Part shown: in pieces, positions 19,007-24,103 of the stretch
Numbering within the stretch: position 1 is the first letter of the stretch
Layout: every line of letters begins with the position of its first letter
Origin: Paramarasmius palmivorus
Lineage: Eukaryota; Basidiomycota; Agaricomycetes; Agaricales; Marasmiaceae
Reading direction: 5' to 3'
Length of the DNA: 24,103 bases
Assembly (NCBI GenBank): GCA_037176845.1
Contig: JAYKXP010000346.1
Coordinates: forward strand, 1 to 24,103
The notes under the pieces: model-generated
What the model was told of the DNA's origin: nothing
What the model saw: only the letters and a program-made list of their open reading frames with translations
Database searches by the model: none
Made by a program: the position numbers and the translations under genes

Positions 19007-20020
19007 GCCTGGTTCAAGCGTTGCTTCAACTTTCTATCTTGCCCATTCTTTAGGTACAACAAACAAAACCAAGTATGAGCTCCGCGGTGCTACCTGCTGC
19101 ATACATGATACCTCGCCTTCTTAGTACCTATCTTATGAATTCTTTTGATAATCACAAATTATATTTGTCATTCATATCTTGGCTGGTATACAATACATCC
19201 TCAAATCTGCGAATGGACTATCGGTGCCGCTGGTGAACAACGCGAGATGCCCCATGAGCACACAGGTACTAGTCCATGATCGATGAGTGACCTCCACCCC
19301 TTTCCGAGATACTCTATATGGTGACGCCAAAGGTGTTGACCCATCCCAGGAATGTATACACTACGCGTCAGGTCAGACAGTATGCGAATGAAAGAGCAAG
19401 GGCACATACACGAGCTGGTTTCCACATACAAGGTTCGCTCCCTCCTCCCTGTCCCCTAGTCCTGTATTAGCCAGAGATGGGTAGCTTGTGTTCCAGGCTG
19501 CTCGTGATAGCAGAGAGCGGAAGATGTCTTCGGAGGCTCCTCGGTACGGTGACGCCAAAGGACTGTTGACGTATCTTAGAATTGTCAGGTCAGACAGCGT
19601 GAAAATGAAAGAACAAGGCCACGTACACGAGCTGGGTTCCGCATACAAGGTTAGCTCCCTCCTACCTGTCCCTTAGTCCTGTACTCGTTCATGTAAGGAA
19701 GCCAGAGATGGGTAGCTTGTGTTCCAGGCTGCTCGTGATAGCGGTGAGCGGAGGCTATTCTCCGAAGATTCTTTCTTGGGCTTGGCTTGGACTGGCAGAG
19801 CAGCGCAGTGTGGAGCTCACAGTGAGTGTTCCTGATTGATGAGCTCAGAGGTCTGGTCGTCCCGGTACTGAAGTTCTGCGTCGACGTAGACGATCGATTT
19901 TGATAGCTGTAAAACGTGGTGACACCTGTGAGGAAGTGTGATGTTTGATAGACTCACCATGGCTAGATGCCCTCAAGCTCCAGAAGCCCGGCGGGTTCTG
20001 GGGACCCCGTTACAGCCTAG
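19007..20020 (-). repeat. Block Y, unit 3 (3' flank of G copy B, minus-strand open stretches)
   Basis: The first 220 bases are the 3' flank of G and match unit 1. On the minus strand a 47-codon frame (19960 down to 19817) starts MVSLSNITLPH and contains LQLSKSIVYVDAELQYRDD, conserved with unit 1. A 91-codon minus frame (19373-19648) contains PLASPYRGASEDIFRSLLS and AAWNTSYPSLA; the PLASPYR and AWNxSY words recur in unit 1. These look like exons of one leftward gene, but stops separate them and I do not recognise the product. Confidence 0.45.
19305..19758. repeat. Internal tandem duplication of about 220-230 bases in block Y
   Basis: The first copy, about 19305-19525, and the second, about 19533-19758, share GGTGACGCCAAAGG, GTCAGGTCAGACAG, CACGAGCTGG, and a 30-base run beginning CCAGAGATGGGTAGCTTG. 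The offset is 228 bases at the left, 217 in the middle and 231 at the right because of small indels. Unit 1 has only one copy. Removing one copy brings the distance from the G stop to the block X donor to nearly the same value in units 1 and 3 (963 and about 974). Confidence 0.8.
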
Positions 20021-20650
20021 AACTGGAATTGTAGTTGTGCAGAACAGATCCAGTGAATATCGTGTGCAAGAGCGTACCATAGATTTTGAGTGTTGTTGGT
20101 GGACATACGGAAACGATAAATCGGGTCGTAATATATCAGTCAACGTTGAGCGCTGAGCCCACTATCAAGGACGTAGACAGCTGACAGTGTCTGAATTAAA
20201 GAACAAGGTGAGTTTCGTCCTAATTATTAACGGCGAAAGACGCACCCAAAAGCACCTAGTTGACGACTGGGAAACATCATCGATGCATCATCCTTTCAGC
20301 GGACAATGCACTTTCATACCCTCTCCATTTACCATCCCAATTCTCTATTTCCTATGTCGTTGTGGCTATAGGCTGTTCGATGTTTTTGGACCCAGACGTT
20401 TGGCTGAGAAAAAGGACGAAACAGAGACCCCTTTGGGATACGGAAGGCGGGTGGGCACCGCTAGGATTGCCATTGCTCGTGAAGGTCGTTATGACCCAAT
20501 TTTTTCCGAACACCCGGGATGTGCTCAATGAACATAGGCGGAAAATTACCGCGGAGGGTTCGGCCGGGGAAGTAGTTCAATGGACGAGGGATTATCGATT
20601 AGTGTCGGAGCGACTACGGACGAGAGGCGCATTTCGGAACAGATGAAGGG
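20021..20650 (+). pseudogene. Block X, unit 3 (longest open version)
   Basis: The donor GTGAGT at 20208 follows CTGAATTAAAGAACAAG. A likely acceptor is CCTTTCAG at about 20299. The downstream frame is open to 20646: a hydrophobic segment PSQFSISYVVVAIGCSMF (about 20336-20386), then LRKRTKQRPLWDTEGGW, LPLLVKVVMTQFFPNTRDVL, and a charged C-terminus with RKITAEGSAGEVVQWTRDY. It is the least damaged of the three copies and could encode a single-span membrane protein, if an upstream exon without a stop exists. The conserved upstream frame has a TGA just before the donor. The minus strand of 20020-20120 reads MSTNNTQNLWYALAHDIHW, conserved with unit 2. Family not recognised. Confidence 0.4.
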
Positions 20651-21777
20651 TCGGGTTTTTCGGAGCGTTCAGAGGCGTTCAGTCGGAGATGTGGTTCGAG
20701 GGACAAGAGAGGCCCGGGTACGTGGGGAATTGGGAAAATTGCATTGATGATGTGTTGCTCTTCAAGGGAATTGTTGAAACCATTCTCGCAAGTAATCAAG
20801 AAGGAGGATCAACCTTCCAGAGTTCAAGCTATCCAGTGACAAACATCATTTGCTACCATCCATCGACTTTGAATACCTTCCGCACACGAGCTAGTTCAGG
20901 TATCGTTAGGATTGGAGCAAAAAAAAGTAGTACATATGATGCAATCAAGGTACAGTACTGTCTTCATCGAGACGTTGAACGCTGTTTCTATTATCACAGA
21001 ACAAACGTGTCATCCTCCTGCTCATGCAAATCTCCCTTACATGCAGCTGCTCACATATCCCGCTCAAGACCCGGCCAGTTTCGTGGCGGCACGATGCCCA
21101 GTTCCGAGATGATCAACTGCTGTTAAATACAGTGTCGTAGAATCAGGAGCTTGAGGGAATGAAATGTCTGAGAGCCTTAAGATATAGCGCATCATAGCAG
21201 GAACTTTGGTGTCGAACCCAAAGGAATTCATCGACCTTGCGGAGAAGCTTCGTCAGTACACCACAGATACATCACTCCACGAGACAGAGTACATGCCTCT
21301 GACCAAGTTGCTCAACCTCGGCGTCATGTTCTTCCATTGGTTAGGGTTCCTCCGAGCTTATAAAAGCATTACACTTCTATCATCGAAGTAAGACTTGGAG
21401 AAGGATGAACCCCAAGTAGAGATACTGACCCGTCTGTAGCAGCGACCGCGAGAACAGATTCTAAGCCCGAGTTTCAACTAGACTGAGAAGATTCTGTCGC
21501 AGGCCAACAGTGATACGTAGCTACAAAACAGTCGTCCAATCACTGCACTGTCGAATAGAACACAGTTCTTATGAGCAACCACGATGGGGAGGAACTGGGA
21601 GAACTCACACCCTGGATCTTCTTCTCGTGCCAAAGTAACACACGCATGAATAACACCTGAATCACAGCGTTAGAGCTCATGGAAATGTATTTTGACTACG
21701 AGCATACCTTTACTCCAATGATCGACTTTGGCGCACTCCGAGTCCGCAATCTGTCCTAGTTAAGCCCATCTTCGCCT
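20651..21777. other. Unit 3-specific stretch with unrecognised open frames
   Basis: A plus frame of 145 codons (20689-21126) starts MWFEGQERPGYVGNWENC. A second plus frame in its 3' half (20912-21112) reads more naturally (ETLNAVSIITEQTCHPPAHA, LLTYPAQDPASFVAARCP). A third (21206-21391) contains FIDLAEKLRQYTTDTSLHET and LTKLLNLGVMFFHWLGFL. I recognise none. The stretch has no counterpart in unit 1 and adds about 1.3 kb between X and V. Bases 21400-21777 hold nothing I can call. Confidence 0.3.
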
Positions 21778-22222
21778 CTATGCTTCGGAGTAGCGTCTAC
21801 GGCCATTCACTGGCCGTTTGTTCCATTGAGGGTATATCTGCTCCTGTTTGGATAGAACAGCTGGGAGCGTAGCGGTGACAGGTTTAAAAAAAAGTTGAAC
21901 TATCGAGAACAAAAAGAAATCAGCGCTAGAATCTGGAAGGGAGCGAGTGGACATACCCGTGGTATCGATATGGCTTTCACGCGCAGTGATGACGAGGGTG
22001 CTTGGAGGGTGCACCACATTTTCTTCCAAGACCAGAGGTTGTTGGGTGTTTGAAGTCCCAAGTTTCAAATAACGGCGCATTCCGTGCTGGATGTGCTGCA
22101 AGTTCCTCGAATACGACCTACAATCAAGCACTGAGATTAGCAACGACCAGGAGAATCACGACAGAGAACACACCTTCAGGCCCAGGCTTGAATGAGTAGT
22201 GTACCGTTTTACACTCCTCCAT
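21778..22222 (-). pseudogene. Gene V, unit 3: spliced minus-strand relic
   Basis: From the right: a start codon at 22222-22220 (MEECKTVHYSFKPGPEG), a donor-like GTGTGT with acceptor TTGTAG (intron 22118-22173), then the conserved VVFEELAAHPARNAPLFETW, a GTATGT donor with acceptor CTCGATAG (intron 21900-21956), and a last exon QLFFKPVTATLPAVL to RRRYSEA and TAG at 21780. The introns look genuine, but the best reading before and after them does not stay in one frame, so one or more small indels have occurred. The divergent arrangement with W and the Gal80-like gene is the same as in unit 1. Family not recognised. Confidence 0.4.
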
Positions 22223-22278
22223 TCTCCAGCCAAACCAGCCGCTCCCTTCCTATCCTACCCACGTATCCCAACAACCAA

Positions 22279-22604
22279 GATGCTCTATAGCCCAACTTCC
22301 AAACGCCGCGTCGGGCGATTATCCGCCAAAACATCTCCAGTTTGGTGTCGACTTGGCTGTCCTTCATTCTTCATGTACGAGAAAACGTAGGTCGGTATCC
22401 GGCAAACAGGAATATCCGCTGAGAGGGGTACTGAAAAAACCTTTGACAAGGTGCCCCGAGATCGAGAACGTCGAAAAATGCCTGGTGGTTGAAGAGGTCA
22501 TCGTGGAAGAGAAGAGAAAGCCAGACTCCGTAAGCGCAACTCGCTCGTTCTCGCTTTCCACCACCATCGATATCATGGACATCCTTCATCAAGTTCAAGC
22601 TTAA
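22279..22604 (+). CDS. Frame W, unit 3: small acidic protein, unrecognised
   Basis: An open frame ending TAA at 22604 reads PEIENVEKCLVVEEVIVEE, KRKPDSVSATRSFSLSTT, IDIMDILHQVQA. Unit 1 has the same stretch (EIEKVEKSLIAEEVIMEDVE) ended by a TGA after about 20 codons, so the frame is supported by comparison. The start is unclear: the open frame can begin at 22353, or an ATG at 22279 (MLYSPTSKRRVGRLSAKTSP) could start in another frame joined by a short intron. It sits between the divergent V and the Gal80-like gene. It could be a real short gene or the tail of one. Confidence 0.3.
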
Positions 22605-22875
22605 GAAGGATTGCAACATCCGAAATGTACGCTTTCGTTGATTTCCTTTCTCCTCCAGTTGACGTTTTTCTTGTCGAAGTGCTTCACCACTCAATATGCT
22701 GTAATATGTACCCATGTCTCGGTCGACGTATACCTCGGATTTCGGGTCATTGTAAGCTGGTATTATAAATTTCCCTTCGAAATCTTACAAAAAGAAACAG
22801 GGAGACCTGGTCGGTTAGCTTCTGCACTCGATGAAATAAATCAACTCATTGAACTTCATCGAACTCATTACTGAA
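22605..22875 (+). promoter_or_regulatory. Upstream region of Gal80-like copy 2
   Basis: This aligns with about 7310-7612 of unit 1. A TATA-like core (GGTATTATAAATTT) at about 22760 lies about 110 bases before the ATG and corresponds to GGCATTGTAAATTT in unit 1. The last bases, TTCATCGAACTCATTACTGAA, match CTCATCGAACTTATGACTCGA before copy 1. Confidence 0.35.
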
Positions 22876-23640
22876 ATGTCTCCCATTCGACTCGGATTCG
22901 TTGGTCTCTCCGCAAGGGGTTGGATAGCTACCACCCTCGCTCAAACTCTTCGAGGAATGACTCTTCCAAATACACTTTGACCGCCATCTTAACCACCAAT
23001 ACCACTTCTGCGAACGCTAGCGCTGCAGAGTACAGCATGCTCACATCCAGTAGCGTGAGGGCTTACCATGGAACCTCCGGACAAATCGCCAACAATCCCA
23101 ACGTCGACACGTTGGACATCTCTGTGCGAACTCCCACACATTTCGATGCTGCTCTACCCAGTTCTTGGAGCGAAGAAAGACCTCTTTATTGAGTGGCTGG
23201 CCGGAAGTCAATTGGCTGGTACAGCCAAGATTGTGGAAGCTGCAAAGAAAAATGGCGTCAAAACATTGGTTGGGTTCCAGACTCGATGTCTGAAAGGCCA
23301 GCCTTCGTCCTTACCACCATCTTCCGAAACTGACATCGATGTCTAGGTCAGGAAATCCTCGAATCCGGTGTCCTGGGACGCGTCCTCGCTACTTTCTTGG
23401 TACTTATCCTCACCCCACAAAGCCTACCGCCAACTGACAACCACCCCTAGATCGTCTCCTTCTGCTACTATGGCGCTCGAGGCCCAACCGCCTTCGAATT
23501 CTTCAACTACGCCGTAGACCCCTCCAATGGCGCTACCATGCTCGACATTGACGGAGGTCACCTCATTGATGTTCTCCATTACCTCTTCGGGCCCATCGTG
23601 TCTGTTATAGGCCATCTAGTCAACCAATACATTCCTCTTA
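22876..23640 (+). pseudogene. Gal80-like NAD-binding oxidoreductase, copy 2, broken and 3'-truncated
   Basis: The N-terminus MSPIRLGFVGLSARGWIATT is well kept. A 4-base deletion near 22945 shifts the frame, which then reads SKYTLTAILTTNTTSANASA and PNVDTLDISVRTPTHFDAAL. A 1-base insertion near 23161 shifts it again to KKDLFIEWLAGSQLAGTAKI (EWP triad degraded to EWL) and EAAKKNGVKTLVGFQTR. The intron 1 donor is lost (GC, with a deletion before it). Exon 2 (23347-23399) lacks one base and reads ESGVLGRVLAT. Intron 2 is intact (GTACTT, with CCTAG ending at 23450). Exon 3 reads IVSFCYYGARGPTAFEFF, ATMLDIDGGHLIDVLHYLFG and stops matching after HLVNQYIP at about 23640, so the C-terminal third is missing. 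Most lesions differ from those in copy 1. Confidence 0.8.
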
Positions 23641-23965
23641 TCTTTCCGAAACCGCAACTCCATCTCCGTACCTGGATGGCTATCACCACAGCCCAGAATT
23701 CAATGCACCGCTTACATGTGCTGACCAGGAGAGGATACGGGGACCCCCAAAGCACGTACAACCCACTATGACTGCTCCGCGGCGTGGACTACGACTGAGG
23801 CGTATGTTGGCGAGGTATCAATGCCGTCGTGAAAGGACACACATGATTGGAATACGGAAAGAGTGGTTCTAGAGAGTTGGTGACCCCATCGCGTATTTCA
23901 GCGTTAGCGCTGTCCGTGCTGTCAGTGAGAGCCTAGGTGCAGTCATACTGTATTGCTTTGGTACA
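23641..23965. other. Junction into the next array unit; no gene
   Basis: The Gal80-like homology ends at about 23640. From about 23690 the sequence aligns with the upstream flank of G copy B (16395-16660). The open frame across the junction (23538-23771) is the tail of the broken Gal80 frame. Confidence 0.5.
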
Positions 23966-24103
23966 CATGACCGTTAGAAGTGATAGGGTTCTGTCAATTC
24001 CTATGTGTGCAATGGCTTCTTCCGTACTCTCGTGGGGAAGGTGTTTCAGAAAATACATATAGTGTCTATTTTCTTTCCTCGCTCTTTCTCACTCCCCTAT
24101 CGC
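23966..24103 (+). promoter_or_regulatory. Promoter region of a fourth gene G (copy D), cut by the window edge
   Basis: CATGACCGTTAGAAGTGATA..GTTCTGTCAATTCCTATGTG matches copies A and B, and the following GGTGTTTCAGAAAA, CTTTCCTCGCTCTT matches copy B (16740-16800). By alignment the start codon would lie within about 20 bases beyond the window end. Confidence 0.55.

Noticed and set aside
1..24103. CRISPR array, tRNA, rRNA, bacterial operon or phage system
   Set aside because: No regularly spaced repeats, cloverleaf or rRNA words were seen, and spliceosomal introns make a prokaryotic origin untenable.

Overview
The window looks like nuclear DNA from a mushroom-forming fungus (Agaricomycete). 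The evidence is many short spliceosomal introns of about 50-65 bases with GTRNGT donors and CTNAC/TAG-type acceptors, typical fungal acidic C-terminal tails, and protein families familiar from mushrooms. There is no bacterial gene organisation, rRNA, tRNA or CRISPR that I can see. Most of the window is decayed sequence, and few genes are intact.

The core of the window (about 5.3 kb to the right edge) is a tandem array of at least four partial copies of a block about 6-7 kb long. In order, a full block holds: 'gene G' (+), a 10-exon gene of an unnamed mushroom family with a GG-motif N-terminus; block Y (conserved open stretches on the minus strand, tail-to-tail with G); block X (a conserved splice donor followed by a hydrophobic segment, +); gene V (-, starting MEAVFEELAAH); a small acidic reading frame W (+); and a Gal80-like NAD-binding oxidoreductase (+). 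Copies of G are: C (only its last 78 bases, 5283-5360), A (10823-13111, intact by my splicing, 597 aa), B (16809-19006, intact, 569 aa) and D (only its promoter region, at the right edge). Gal80-like copies are: 7613-8820 (full length but broken), 22876-23640 (broken and 3'-truncated) and 15388-15530 (a small relic).

The left 5 kb is different. It has one likely minus-strand terminal exon (213-400), about 1.5 kb with nothing I can call, a GC- and CpG-rich stretch that resembles a long terminal repeat (1990-2750), and a decayed, unrecognised plus-strand gene (2740-4190). Between G copy A and the second X block sits about 1.5 kb found in neither other unit. It includes a decayed minus-strand coiled-coil gene (13563-14272) and has replaced the C-terminal tail of copy A. 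A relic of an FAD-dependent monooxygenase N-terminus lies just upstream of G copy A.

The apparent pattern is that the G genes stay open in every exon while everything duplicated with them has decayed. The most interesting objects are the intact G paralogue pair, including two GC-AG introns in copy B, and the promoter block shared by three copies.
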